A DNA stretch of 64,000 nucleotides from JAQWCH01 sp050952725 (lineage in GTDB: Bacteria > Bacillota_I > Bacilli_A > RFN20 > CAG-826). Both the position numbers and the translations under genes were made by a program. Under the pieces are notes generated by a model. The model was not told the origin of the DNA. It did not search any database and saw only the letters and a list, made by a program, of their open reading frames with translations. The DNA is taken from NCBI GenBank assembly GCA_050952725.1, contig JBMNLN010000001.1:1116001-1180000 (forward strand), written 5' to 3'. How positions within the stretch are numbered: the first letter of the stretch is position 1; each line of letters opens with the position of its first letter. Below are positions 1 through 8,458 of the stretch, one piece after another.

Positions 1-494
1 TGATTCCCTTAATGGAAACCGAGATTGTTGGACGCGGATTAATGACATATACCGAGATGATTAACTTCTTAGCGATTTCCGAGTCGACACCAGGTCCATT
101 TGCGATTAATATGGCGACTTTTATCGGCTATCATCAAGTGGGTATTTTAGGGGCGATTGTCACAACTACCGGAGTCGTGCTCCCTTCGTTTATCATCCTA
201 TCCCTAATCGCCTATAAAAGTGCGAAATTACTAGAAAATCGTTTGATCAAAGCAGGTTTAAAAGGCATTCGTCCGATGGTCATCGGGTTAATCTTTGCAG
301 CGGGAATTACTCTTTTGCTCAAAAATATTATCGGTCCTAAAATTTTCTCGGGTGAAATTAACCGGGTGAACATTGTGCTAACCATCGATTTAGCGGTGTT
401 ATATTTTGGTTACTGGAAACTGAAAAAGAAAACTCTAAGTCCAATTATCTTCATTTTAATCGCTGCGGTTTTCGGCCTGATTATCTTTCTTTAA
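1..494 (+). CDS. chromate transporter family protein, 3' part
   Basis: The reading frame is open from position 3, before the first ATG at 12, so the 5' end lies outside the window. The visible part carries the CHR-family signature around ESTPGPFAINMATFIGY, followed by about four hydrophobic segments, as expected for the second half of a short CHR subunit. CHR proteins move chromate or related oxyanions across the inner membrane; short ones usually work as pairs of genes, and a partner may lie to the left. It ends just before a hairpin terminator. Family assignment is firm; the substrate is not known from sequence. Confidence 0.8.
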   Translation, partial: IPLMETEIVGRGLMTYTEMINFLAISESTPGPFAINMATFIGYHQVGILGAIVTTTGVVLPSFIILSLIAYKSAKLLENRLIKAGLKGIRPMVIGLIFAAGITLLLKNIIGPKIFSGEINRVNIVLTIDLAVLYFGYWKLKKKTLSPIIFILIAAVFGLIIFL

Positions 495-509
495 AACTTG
501 AAATGTCCC

Positions 510-541
510 GAGCGAAAAAGAGAGTTTTCGCTCTCCTTTTT
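510..541 (+). terminator. Rho-independent terminator after the chromate transporter
   Basis: A perfect 9-bp stem (GAGCGAAAA at 510-518 with TTTTCGCTC at 525-533) is closed by a 6-nt loop and followed by a T-rich tail. It ends the transport operon on the plus strand. The reverse strand has no T-run after the stem, so it does not serve the alaS operon. Confidence 0.8.
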
Positions 542-642
542 GATTAGTAATTACGTTTTCAAAATTAGTTCAACATTAAAAAACAGGCAACTAATATAAA
601 ATAACTACTATTTAATTACTTTTAAACTACTAAATAATCACT

Positions 643-921
643 TTATGCATTTTCTTCGTCTTCTTCGGTTTCGAAGGCGTTTAAGACCTCTTCCGCCTCA
701 GCGTACTCTTCTTCGGTTAAATCGTCTTCGAGATGTCCGTCTTCATAGTAGCGCGCTACAAGGATTTCTTCGGGGGTTTCCGGATCGAAAAAGAGGACAT
801 AACTCACCCCGCTACCTTCGTGCTCGTAAGTCAGTAAAATCTCGTAACGATAGACGTTACCAAGTTCATCGGTAATCTCAAGGAAGTCTTCATCTAAAAT
901 GGTATTTTTTGGTTTACTCAT
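643..921 (-). CDS. DUF1292 (YrzB-like) small acidic protein
   Basis: This is a 92-aa acidic protein with a Glu/Asp-rich C-terminus. It matches the DUF1292 family, found next to alaS-ruvX in many Bacilli. Its biochemical role is not established. It overlaps the end of ruvX by 8 nt and is the last gene of the alaS-ruvX-DUF1292 set, so it is likely translationally coupled. No clear terminator is visible in the AT-rich 100 bp downstream. Confidence 0.8.
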   Translation of the reverse strand: MSKPKNTILDEDFLEITDELGNVYRYEILLTYEHEGSGVSYVLFFDPETPEEILVARYYEDGHLEDDLTEEEYAEAEEVLNAFETEEDEENA

Positions 922-1351
922 AATTATTCTCCTTAATTCGCAAGAGGTAATTTTCTAAAATGATTTTCGCCGCGTATTGATCGACTAATTCTTCTTGTTT
1001 CGCCAAAGGGAGACCTTCCGCGCGCATTCTCGCTTGGGCTTCAAAGGTCGTTAAGCGTTCATCGATATAAGTAATTTCTAGTTCTGGACAAGCATTTTGG
1101 AGTTTTTCACTAAAGCGAAGTACACTTTCCACTCGTTCCCCAGCCCGACCATCGAGATGAAGGGGGTGACCAAAGATGACTAAAACTGGTTTTTCACTCT
1201 CGATGATGGTTAAGAGTTGATGAAGCGCACTTTGTTCAGCGCCGACTTGAAAGCGAATTGTGGGGCGACCAAAGATAAACTTTTGTTCTTTATCAGTAAT
1301 CGCCACTCCCAGCGTTTTCGTGCCTAAATCGAGTGCAAGTATTTTTCCCAT
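914..1351 (-). CDS. ruvX: RuvX/YqgF putative pre-16S rRNA nuclease (Holliday junction resolvase-like)
   Basis: A 145-aa RNase H-fold protein. It begins with the family motif LALDLGTKTLGVA, whose Asp is a metal ligand, has the internal FGHPLHLDG block, the YIDERLTT block with its conserved acidic pair, and a C-terminal DQYAAKIIL segment holding the last Asp. The family is linked to maturation of the 16S rRNA 5' end. The length is typical. It lies 7 nt after alaS, the usual Bacilli arrangement, and shares its T-box-controlled transcript. Confidence 0.9.
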   Translation of the reverse strand: MGKILALDLGTKTLGVAITDKEQKFIFGRPTIRFQVGAEQSALHQLLTIIESEKPVLVIFGHPLHLDGRAGERVESVLRFSEKLQNACPELEITYIDERLTTFEAQARMRAEGLPLAKQEELVDQYAAKIILENYLLRIKENNYE

Positions 1352-1358
1352 ATGGTGA

Positions 1359-3965
1359 TTATCCTAGTATTAATGCGGTTAATTCACGGATTTGCGGAGT
1401 GGTTTTCCCTTCGCCTTGAGCGAAGTCTCCGCGTCCTCCACCTGAGCCTTGAAGTTTACTAGAGATGAGTTTAACAATCTTCCCGGCGTGAAAACCTTGT
1501 TTTTGGGCCCCTTCAGCAACCGCGGTCACCAGGGGGTATTTTCCTTCATCTTCGCCGATTAAGACGACGACCCCATCGCGATGAACGGTTTTTAAAACGT
1601 CGATAATTTTCACTAAAGCTTCACGATTCGTCTTCTTCAAATAGGCAACTAAGAGATGAATGTCCTTTTCTTTTTGAAAAAGTGCTGTCATTTCTTTGGC
1701 TTGATAGGAAGCCAGTCGTTCGCTTAATGCACGATTTTGTTCCTTTAACTGCCGTTTTTCTTCTTCTTTGACTTTCAAGTTAGTTAAGACCTCCTGATAG
1801 GAACCAGCTTTGATTAAACCGGTGACATCATTGAGGATGTTTTCCCGATGCTTGAGCACTTCATAAGCCCGAAGCGAACTACAGGCCTCAATCCGGCGGA
1901 CTCCACTGGCAATCGAGCGTTCCGATTCGATGACGAACACCCCGATTTCGGCAGTGCTTTTCACGTGGGTGCCACCGCAGAATTCTTTGGAGAAATCGCC
2001 GAATTCAACCACGCGCACGGTCTCCCCATACTTTTCTTGAAAAAGCGCTTTTGCACCGCGTTTTAAGGCTGCTTCTTTTGGGAGAACTAAGGTATTATTT
2101 ATTAGATCAGCACTGATTTTTTCATTTACCCGTCGCTCGACTTCGGCCAAGGTTTCTTTACTTAAGGCTTGATGATAATTAAAGTCAAAACGCAGATGTT
2201 CCGCATCGACAAAAGAGCCCATTTGTTGCACTTCCACGCCTAAGACATCGCTTAAGACTTGGTCGAGCAAGTGGGTCGCGCTGTGATTGCGCATCGTCGC
2301 TATCCGAGCTTTTTCATCGATCGTGGCGACGACTTCATCGCCGACATGAAGTTGACCAAAGTTGATCATTACTTTATGTAGATGTTGACCATTAGGAGCT
2401 TTTTGGACATCGATTACCTCGGCTTCGCAGTTTTCATTGGTCAAGGTCCCCGTGTCGAAGATTTGTCCTCCCGATTCGGCATAGAAATTCGTCTTGTCTA
2501 AGATGACTTCGCCCTCTTCTTGTAACGATTTAACTCTAATACCATCTTTAAACAGAGCGATCACCTTGCTCGTCAGTGGCTTTAGACATTGATCATCAAA
2601 GAGCGATTGTCCTTGGTAATCCATCAGATCAGGGGATTGGGTTGCCATTGATTCAGCATCTTTCCGCGCTTTTCTTGCGCGCTCTTTTTGGAACTCTAAC
2701 CGGATTAAGAATTCTTGTTCATCGATGCTAACTCCGTGTTCGGTGGCGATTTCTTTCGTTAATTCGACGGGAAAACCATATGTATCATAAAGTTTAAAGA
2801 CTTCTTCACCAGGAAGCACATCTTTCGCGGTCTCCAGCAGTTTAAGCAGAATTTTTTCGCCGCTATGCAAGGTTTTTAAGAAGCGCTCTTCTTCGGCTTT
2901 AATCTTTTTGATTATCATTGGTGCTTTAGCGCCTAACTCCGGGTAGAAGTTTTGCATAATGGCCACAACCGTGGGAACTAGTTCACTTAAAAACAGACCT
3001 TCAATGCCTAAGGTTTTCCCATAACGCATCGCCCGACGCAAAAGCCTTCTTAGCACATAACCCCTTCCTTCATTGGCAAAGTTCGCCCCATCGCTTAAAG
3101 CGAAAGTGACCGCGCGAATATGGTCGGCGATTACCCGATAAGCGCGTTGATGTTCCCCCTGATAAGGAACCGCGCATAAACTCATCGTCTTTTGGATAAT
3201 CGGGAAGAATAAATCGGTTTCGAAGTTCGTTTCCGTCTTTTGTAAGATGCAGGCCAAGCGCTCCAAACCAGCGCCAGTATCGATGTTTTTATATGGGAGT
3301 TCTTCGTATTCTGCGCGTTTCTTATCAGGCACGGCATTAAATTGCGAGAAGACAATGCCCCAAATCTCAATGTAGCGCTCATTATCGATTTCTTCTTGTA
3401 AGAGGCGAACCCCTTGGTGAGTTGGATCATAATCAGGCCCGCGGTCATAAAAGACTTCGGTATTGGGCCCACAAGGTCCTTGCCCAATTTCCCAGAAGTT
3501 GCCTTCGAGCGGAATTAGATGATCTTCTTTGACCCCGCATTTTTTCCACTGCGAGCGCGTTTCGAAATCATCGGGATGATAGGTGAAATATAATTTGTCT
3601 TTTTCTAGTCCAAAGTATGCGGAACTAGTCAAAATTTCAAAAGCGAAATCAATCGCACTTGCGCGGAAATAATCGCCGATGGAGAAATTGCCAAGCATCT
3701 CAAAGAAAGTGTGATGCCGAGCGGTATTTCCGACATTTTCGATATCATTAGTCCGAATTGATTTTTGGATGTTGACAATCCGACGATGAGGGGGAGTAAC
3801 CGAACCATCAAAATAGCGCTTTAACGCTGCGACCCCGGAGTTGACAAATAATAAACTCGGATCATCATGGGGAATGAGCGATGAACCTGGTTCGAGTAGG
3901 TGATCTTTTCCTTGGAAAAATCTAATCCATGTTGCGCGAATTTGATCACTGGTCCAATGTTTCAT
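1359..3965 (-). CDS. alaS: alanine--tRNA ligase
   Basis: An 868-aa class II synthetase that charges tRNA-Ala with alanine. The N-terminal catalytic core shows HHTFFEMLGNFSIGDYF (motif 2 region). The editing domain has the HSATHLL zinc motif and the CGGTHV motif around residues 560-670, and the C-terminal DHHA1/C-Ala domain is complete and ends with a glycine-rich GGGRGDF block. Full family length. The start ATG lies behind a GGAGG ribosome site. It is preceded by a T-box leader, so expression should rise when uncharged tRNA-Ala accumulates. Confidence 0.97.
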   Translation of the reverse strand: MKHWTSDQIRATWIRFFQGKDHLLEPGSSLIPHDDPSLLFVNSGVAALKRYFDGSVTPPHRRIVNIQKSIRTNDIENVGNTARHHTFFEMLGNFSIGDYFRASAIDFAFEILTSSAYFGLEKDKLYFTYHPDDFETRSQWKKCGVKEDHLIPLEGNFWEIGQGPCGPNTEVFYDRGPDYDPTHQGVRLLQEEIDNERYIEIWGIVFSQFNAVPDKKRAEYEELPYKNIDTGAGLERLACILQKTETNFETDLFFPIIQKTMSLCAVPYQGEHQRAYRVIADHIRAVTFALSDGANFANEGRGYVLRRLLRRAMRYGKTLGIEGLFLSELVPTVVAIMQNFYPELGAKAPMIIKKIKAEEERFLKTLHSGEKILLKLLETAKDVLPGEEVFKLYDTYGFPVELTKEIATEHGVSIDEQEFLIRLEFQKERARKARKDAESMATQSPDLMDYQGQSLFDDQCLKPLTSKVIALFKDGIRVKSLQEEGEVILDKTNFYAESGGQIFDTGTLTNENCEAEVIDVQKAPNGQHLHKVMINFGQLHVGDEVVATIDEKARIATMRNHSATHLLDQVLSDVLGVEVQQMGSFVDAEHLRFDFNYHQALSKETLAEVERRVNEKISADLINNTLVLPKEAALKRGAKALFQEKYGETVRVVEFGDFSKEFCGGTHVKSTAEIGVFVIESERSIASGVRRIEACSSLRAYEVLKHRENILNDVTGLIKAGSYQEVLTNLKVKEEEKRQLKEQNRALSERLASYQAKEMTALFQKEKDIHLLVAYLKKTNREALVKIIDVLKTVHRDGVVVLIGEDEGKYPLVTAVAEGAQKQGFHAGKIVKLISSKLQGSGGGRGDFAQGEGKTTPQIRELTALILG

Positions 3966-3969
3966 AAAA

Positions 3970-4192
3970 TTACCTCCAAAAAATAAAAAAGTACCTGGTT
4001 AAGGAACGAAATGTCCGCGGTACCATCCTTATTCATTGTTGTCCAATGCCCTTATTTATCCGTTAACGCCAGGTACGGGAATGATTAGTTCCACAATCGA
4101 GGGGCTCCTTGACGCGATCAAACGGTTTCATCAACCCCGTTCTTTCTCCAAGATCCACGTGTTCGTTCGTCTCGATTACGTTTTGCATTTGC
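3970..4192 (-). promoter_or_regulatory. T-box riboswitch leader of alaS
   Basis: On the minus strand, positions 4030-4006 carry the T-box core (AAGGATGGTACCGCGGAC), the part that pairs with the acceptor end of uncharged tRNA. Downstream, CCAGGTAC (3998-3991) followed by a T-run gives the terminator 3' arm; it can pair with GTACCTGG at 4077-4070. Stem I is closed by AATCGAG (4177-4171) with CTCGATT (4101-4095). Just above that helix a GCC (Ala) triplet at about 4105-4103 is the candidate specifier. Specifier assignment is inferred from folding by eye. Confidence 0.88.
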
Positions 4193-4221
4193 ATTATAGC
4201 ATCAAGGCGAAAAATTGCCTA
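4193..4221 (-). promoter_or_regulatory. promoter of the alaS T-box transcript
   Basis: TATAAT at 4198-4193 and a weaker TAGGCA at 4221-4216 are separated by 17 bp. The promoter starts right after the mnmA stop codon, so the T-box leader is made as a separate transcript. Confidence 0.6.
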
Positions 4222-4222
4222 G

Positions 4223-5347
4223 TTATTCAGTGAGGCCGGCGACGATAATCCCCCCACCTAAACAGATATCACCATGGTAAAGGACGGCCGCTTGTCCTGG
4301 GGTAATCGCCTTAATTGGCTGTTTAAATTCTAGAACTAATTTATCGGGAGTTAATTCCTTAACTTTGACGATTTGATCAGGTTGGCGGTAACGGAATTTG
4401 GCTTGATAGACTTTCCCGACTTCGGGCGGAGCGCTAATCCAGTTTAAAGTATCAATTTCGACGCCGATAGAATACAAACGCGGATGATTTTCACCATTAG
4501 CAACATATAAAGTATTGGTGGCTAGATCTTTCTTGACTACAAAGAATCGATGGTCGCCTTGATATTCGGCGATACCACCAATCCCTAAGCCTTTTCTTTG
4601 ACCGATGGTATAGAAAACCACCCCTTCGTGTTCACCGACTTCCATGCCCGTATCGATATCGATGATTTTCCCTTTATGGACAGGAAGATAATTTTGTAAA
4701 AAAGCGCGGAAATCGCGTTCGCCAATAAAGCAAATGCCCGTGGAGTCTTTCTTGTTCATCACCGCCTCTAAAGCCAGATCATTGGCAATTTTTCTCACCT
4801 CAGGCTTTTCCATTTCACCGAGGGGAAAGAGGGTGCGCGCGAGTTGAGTCTGGGAAATTTGCGAGAGAAAATAACTCTGGTCTTTATTTAAATCTTTGGC
4901 CTTCAGTAAATAATATTGACCATTTCGATAGATTTTACGCGCGTAATGTCCCATCGCGATCAAATCGAATCCGTGTTCTTTAGCAAAGTCAAAGAAATAT
5001 TTAAACTTGATGTTTTTATTGCAAAAAACATCGGGATTTGGGGTTTTACCTAACTGATATTCCTTTAAGGCGACAAGAAAAACTTCATCCCAGTATTCTT
5101 TGATAAAATCAACGCGGAGTAAGGGGATATTGAGTTTTTTAGCGACAGCAACCGCATCCTGATAATCCATCTCCTGACTGCATTGATGATCTTCAAGCGT
5201 CGGGTTGCCGCGGATATCCGCATTAGCTAAAGAATCCCAATTGCGCATAAACGCTCCGGTCACTTGATAACCTTCTTGCTTTAAAAGATAGGCACTGACC
5301 GCCGAATCAACGCCACCCGAAACCCCGAGCATCACCTTTTTAGCCAT
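4223..5347 (-). CDS. mnmA: tRNA-specific 2-thiouridylase MnmA
   Basis: MnmA adds sulfur to the wobble uridine 34 of tRNA-Lys, -Glu and -Gln. The N-terminus has the PP-loop SGGVDS. Two conserved cysteines lie in NPDVFCN and GICFIGERDF, and the C-terminal region has the GQRKGLGIGG and PGQAAVLY blocks. I place the start at ATG 5347 (MAKKVML; 374 aa) because a GGAGG site precedes it and the family starts there; a longer frame to 5389 adds 14 non-conserved residues. The start overlaps the dtd stop by 8 nt, so the two are coupled. Confidence 0.95.
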   Translation of the reverse strand: MAKKVMLGVSGGVDSAVSAYLLKQEGYQVTGAFMRNWDSLANADIRGNPTLEDHQCSQEMDYQDAVAVAKKLNIPLLRVDFIKEYWDEVFLVALKEYQLGKTPNPDVFCNKNIKFKYFFDFAKEHGFDLIAMGHYARKIYRNGQYYLLKAKDLNKDQSYFLSQISQTQLARTLFPLGEMEKPEVRKIANDLALEAVMNKKDSTGICFIGERDFRAFLQNYLPVHKGKIIDIDTGMEVGEHEGVVFYTIGQRKGLGIGGIAEYQGDHRFFVVKKDLATNTLYVANGENHPRLYSIGVEIDTLNWISAPPEVGKVYQAKFRYRQPDQIVKVKELTPDKLVLEFKQPIKAITPGQAAVLYHGDICLGGGIIVAGLTE

Positions 5348-5792
5348 AGAGTTCCTCCGAATCGAGCAGGATGGTAAATGGTCCATCATTGATCAACTCA
5401 ACTTCCATATCGGCGCTGAATCGCCCTGTTTGAATCGGGCCGTAAAGTTCCCGAAGATATCGATTGAATGCCTCATATAATTTCGCCGCTTCACTCCCTG
5501 GTAAGGAATTTGTAAACGAAGGCCTTCTACCGTTTTTAACCGAACCGTATAAGGTGAATTGAGAGACGGATAAAATCTCGCCTTGAACATCATAAATACT
5601 TTTATTCGTCTGTCCTTTTTCATCAGGAAAAATCCGGAGAGAAAGAACTTTTTCGGCCATTTTCTTCACCAAAGGGAGATGATCGCCATGGGTAAAACCA
5701 ACGAGTAATAAATACCCGCGATTGATTTTTCCTAATCGTTCATCCTGGGCGCGTACTTCCGCGCTTTTGACGACTTGCACAAGTATCCGCAT
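5340..5792 (-). CDS. dtd: D-aminoacyl-tRNA deacylase
   Basis: A 150-aa protein of normal family length. It recycles D-aminoacyl-tRNAs (and glycyl-tRNA-Ala) by hydrolysing the ester bond. Conserved motifs SVSQFTLYG and NDGPFT (canonical NxGPxT cross-subunit motif) are present. It is the first gene of the dtd-mnmA pair and diverges from rarA across a 54-bp promoter region. In many Bacilli dtd follows relA, which is not the case here. Confidence 0.93.
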   Translation of the reverse strand: MRILVQVVKSAEVRAQDERLGKINRGYLLLVGFTHGDHLPLVKKMAEKVLSLRIFPDEKGQTNKSIYDVQGEILSVSQFTLYGSVKNGRRPSFTNSLPGSEAAKLYEAFNRYLRELYGPIQTGRFSADMEVELINDGPFTILLDSEELYG

Positions 5793-5800
5793 CTCTTTTA

Positions 5801-5810
5801 TATTATAATA
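5801..5810. promoter_or_regulatory. symmetrical -10 element between dtd and rarA
   Basis: TATTATAATA at 5801-5810 is palindromic and contains TATAAT on both strands (plus 5804-5809, minus 5807-5802). It lies in the divergent region and could serve both genes. No good -35 box is visible on either side, so promoter assignment rests on the -10 alone. Confidence 0.5.
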
Positions 5811-5852
5811 ATTTTATCGAGAGATAAAATCTAAAAGATTGGGAGGATGACG

Positions 5853-7118
5853 ATGTTAGCCCCACTTGCCTATCGAATGCGACCGAAATTTCTTCACGAA
5901 GTCATCGGCCAAGAACACTTAGTTGGTGAACATGGTTTTTTAACGGCGGCCAAGGAGCGAGGTTTACTGGTTTCCATCATCTTTTATGGTCCTAGTGGTG
6001 CGGGTAAAACCACGATTGCGGAAGCCTTTGCCAATGAACTCCATATTCGCCATCGCAAGTTAAATGCGGTGACCGCGAATAAGAAAGATTTGGAAACGGT
6101 AATTTTCGAAGCGAAAGTCAATCCACCTCTTCTTTTAATCCTCGATGAAGCCCATCGGCTAAACAAAGAAAAACAAGATTATCTCCTTCCCTATATCGAA
6201 GATGGGACGATCTATCTTTTAGGAGCGACGACCGCCAATCCTTATCTCGCGATTAATCCCGCCTTGCGCTCACGTTGCCATTTACTCGAAGTGAAACCCT
6301 TAAATAAAAGAGAATTATTAATCGGCATTAATCGCGCGTTAACTGCGACCAATGGATTAAATCAAACGGTTAAGATGACCCAAGCCGCGCAGGAGATGCT
6401 GGCAAAAGCCGCCGCGGGTGATCTGCGCTTTGCGTTAAATTTCCTCGAAGTCCTCAGTTTAACGAAAAAGACCGTGATTGATGTCGAAGATTTACAAAGT
6501 ATCGCCCGCGTTCCCAATTTTATCGGCGACCAAGATGAAAATGCCCATTATGATGCGGTCAGCGCTTTGCAAAAAGCAATTCGCGGCTCCGATGTTGATG
6601 CTAGTTTATATTATCTCGCCCGATTGATCGCCATCGGTGATTTAGAATCGATTCGCCGCCGCTTACTGGTCACCGCTTATGAAGATATCGGCTTAGCTAA
6701 TCCCGGGGCTGTCGATCGCTGTAAGAGCGCGCTTGAAGCCGCGCATCAACTCGGATTTCCCGAAGCCCTTTACCCCCTGGCGTTTACCGTGTGTGATTTA
6801 GCGCTTTCGCCAAAGTCGAAAGCCGCGGGGACTTCCTTGCATCAAGCCCTCGATCTAGTCCGGAAACAACCGCTAGATGTGCTTGATTATCTCAAATTAA
6901 ATCCGGTTAATGTCCGCGCAGAGGAACAATATCCCTATGACCGTCCCGATTTATGGGCCAAAATTCAATATCTCCCTAATCTGATTAAAGATTTGCAATT
7001 TTATACTCCGAGTGAAGGTTCCCAATACGAACGGGTCTTAAATCAAAACTATCGCAATTTATCAAAAAGGAAGCGATCCAACGATCTAGCTTCCTTACGT
7101 AAAAGTAAAAATGATTGA
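5853..7118 (+). CDS. rarA: replication-associated recombination protein RarA/MgsA (AAA ATPase)
   Basis: A clamp-loader-like AAA+ ATPase acting at stalled replication forks. Walker A is GPSGAGKTT, Walker B LLILDEAHR, then sensor 1 LLGATTANP and the arginine finger in NPALRSRC. The C-terminal MgsA helical and tetramerisation region (YYLARLIAIGDLESIRRR onward) is complete. I choose ATG 5853 (421 aa) rather than 5847, because GGGAGG ends directly at 5847 but sits 6 nt before 5853. It converges with pdp two bases away. Confidence 0.93.
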   Translation: MLAPLAYRMRPKFLHEVIGQEHLVGEHGFLTAAKERGLLVSIIFYGPSGAGKTTIAEAFANELHIRHRKLNAVTANKKDLETVIFEAKVNPPLLLILDEAHRLNKEKQDYLLPYIEDGTIYLLGATTANPYLAINPALRSRCHLLEVKPLNKRELLIGINRALTATNGLNQTVKMTQAAQEMLAKAAAGDLRFALNFLEVLSLTKKTVIDVEDLQSIARVPNFIGDQDENAHYDAVSALQKAIRGSDVDASLYYLARLIAIGDLESIRRRLLVTAYEDIGLANPGAVDRCKSALEAAHQLGFPEALYPLAFTVCDLALSPKSKAAGTSLHQALDLVRKQPLDVLDYLKLNPVNVRAEEQYPYDRPDLWAKIQYLPNLIKDLQFYTPSEGSQYERVLNQNYRNLSKRKRSNDLASLRKSKND

Positions 7119-7120
7119 AT

Positions 7121-8434
7121 TTAACCTGCGATGATTTCATAGACAACCGGCTTCAAGGCCGGTTTTTTCTTTTCCAAGGTATAAGCATTGCGAACTTTGC
7201 TCACCACGGCTGCGATTTTACTTTGCTCAAGATTGGTGTGAAGTTCAGCGAGCACCTCGCCAATTTCGACGCGATCACCGACTTTTTTACCGATGATAAT
7301 TCCCGCGGTATAATCGATTGCATCATCTTTGGTCGCCCGTCCGGCGCCGAGTTCCATCCCCGCCACCCCAATCGCATAAGAGTCGATATGGACCACATAG
7401 CCCCTATCTTGAGCAAGCACAGGAACAAGATGCTGCGCTTGGGCAAAACGCTCTGGATGATCGATGTATTCGACTTGCCCACCTTGGGCTTGAACCATTG
7501 CTTTAAATTTCGCTAGGGCCTTGCCATTTTGGAGATTGGCTTCCGCGCGTTTTTTCCCTTCTTCTAAACTCGGAACTAGCTTAGCTTGTACCAGCATAAT
7601 CGCCACCGCGGTTAGACATAACTCGCGAAAATCCGCCGGGCCACCCCCATTTAAAGTCGCAATCGCCTCTTTGACTTCGAGGATATTGCCCACGGCCCGA
7701 CCTAAGGGCTGATCCATATCGGTTAGCATCGCTCTCGTATCGCGGTTTAAGCCCCGGCCGATAGCCACCATCGTTTGGGCTAAGGTACGGGCCTCAGCAA
7801 TCGTCTTCATGAAAGCCCCACTGCCAAACTTGACATCAAGCAGGATAGTATCCGAACCCGAAGCGAGTTTTTTTGACATAATCGACGAGGAAATCAAGGG
7901 CATGCTCTGCACCGTGGCCGTCACATCGCGCAACGCGTAGAGTTTTTTATCCGCGGGAACCAGTTGGCCTGTTTGCCCGATAATCGCCAGGCCGATTTCG
8001 TTGACTTGCTTAGTAAAACGCGGAATCTCAATATCGATCGAGAGGCCAGGAATACTCTCTAATTTATCAAGAGTGCCGCCTGTATGACCTAAACCGCGGC
8101 CCGACATCTTGGCTAACTTGGCCCCAAGACTAGCGACTAAAGGACCGATGACCAGAGAAGTTTTATCGCCGACCCCGCCCGTGGAGTGCTTATCGACTTT
8201 AATGCCGGCAATTTCACTTAAATCGACGATTTCGCCTGAATACATCATCGCTTTCGTCAAGGCGACGATTTCCGCGGTGTTCATCCCCTGAAAGACAATC
8301 GCCATCAGCAGGGCACTGGCTTGATAGTCGGGAATTCTTCCTTTCGTATAACCTTCGATAAAAAAATCGATCTCCGCACTAGTTAGGGCTTGGCCTAACC
8401 GCTTCTTTTCGATGATTTCCACCATGCGCATCAT
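7121..8434 (-). CDS. pdp: pyrimidine-nucleoside (thymidine) phosphorylase
   Basis: Splits pyrimidine nucleosides with phosphate into base and (deoxy)ribose-1-phosphate for salvage. The N-terminus MRMVEIIEKKR is family-typical. The phosphate and nucleoside site motifs KHSTGGVGDK, SGRGLGHTGGTLDKLESIPG and the LASGSDTILLDVKFGSGAFMK region (read in parts) are intact. The C-terminal alpha/beta domain with AGRATKDD is present; about 435 aa is normal. An AAGGAGG site precedes two close ATGs (8434 and 8431). It is the last gene of the ftsK-to-pdp run. The family is common in mollicutes. Confidence 0.93.
   Translation of the reverse strand: MMRMVEIIEKKRLGQALTSAEIDFFIEGYTKGRIPDYQASALLMAIVFQGMNTAEIVALTKAMMYSGEIVDLSEIAGIKVDKHSTGGVGDKTSLVIGPLVASLGAKLAKMSGRGLGHTGGTLDKLESIPGLSIDIEIPRFTKQVNEIGLAIIGQTGQLVPADKKLYALRDVTATVQSMPLISSSIMSKKLASGSDTILLDVKFGSGAFMKTIAEARTLAQTMVAIGRGLNRDTRAMLTDMDQPLGRAVGNILEVKEAIATLNGGGPADFRELCLTAVAIMLVQAKLVPSLEEGKKRAEANLQNGKALAKFKAMVQAQGGQVEYIDHPERFAQAQHLVPVLAQDRGYVVHIDSYAIGVAGMELGAGRATKDDAIDYTAGIIIGKKVGDRVEIGEVLAELHTNLEQSKIAAVVSKVRNAYTLEKKKPALKPVVYEIIAG
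7145..7173 (+). terminator. rarA terminator lying inside the pdp coding region
   Basis: AACCGGC (7145-7151), a 6-nt loop and GCCGGTT (7158-7164), then a T-rich run. This ends rarA, whose stop is at 7118. The same bases encode the last residues of pdp on the other strand. Confidence 0.8.
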
Positions 8435-8458
8435 AGGTCCTCCTTCAATCTCGCGTAA

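Noticed and set aside
7115..7516. Plus-strand open frame after rarA
   Set aside because: It lies inside pdp on the other strand, behind the rarA terminator.
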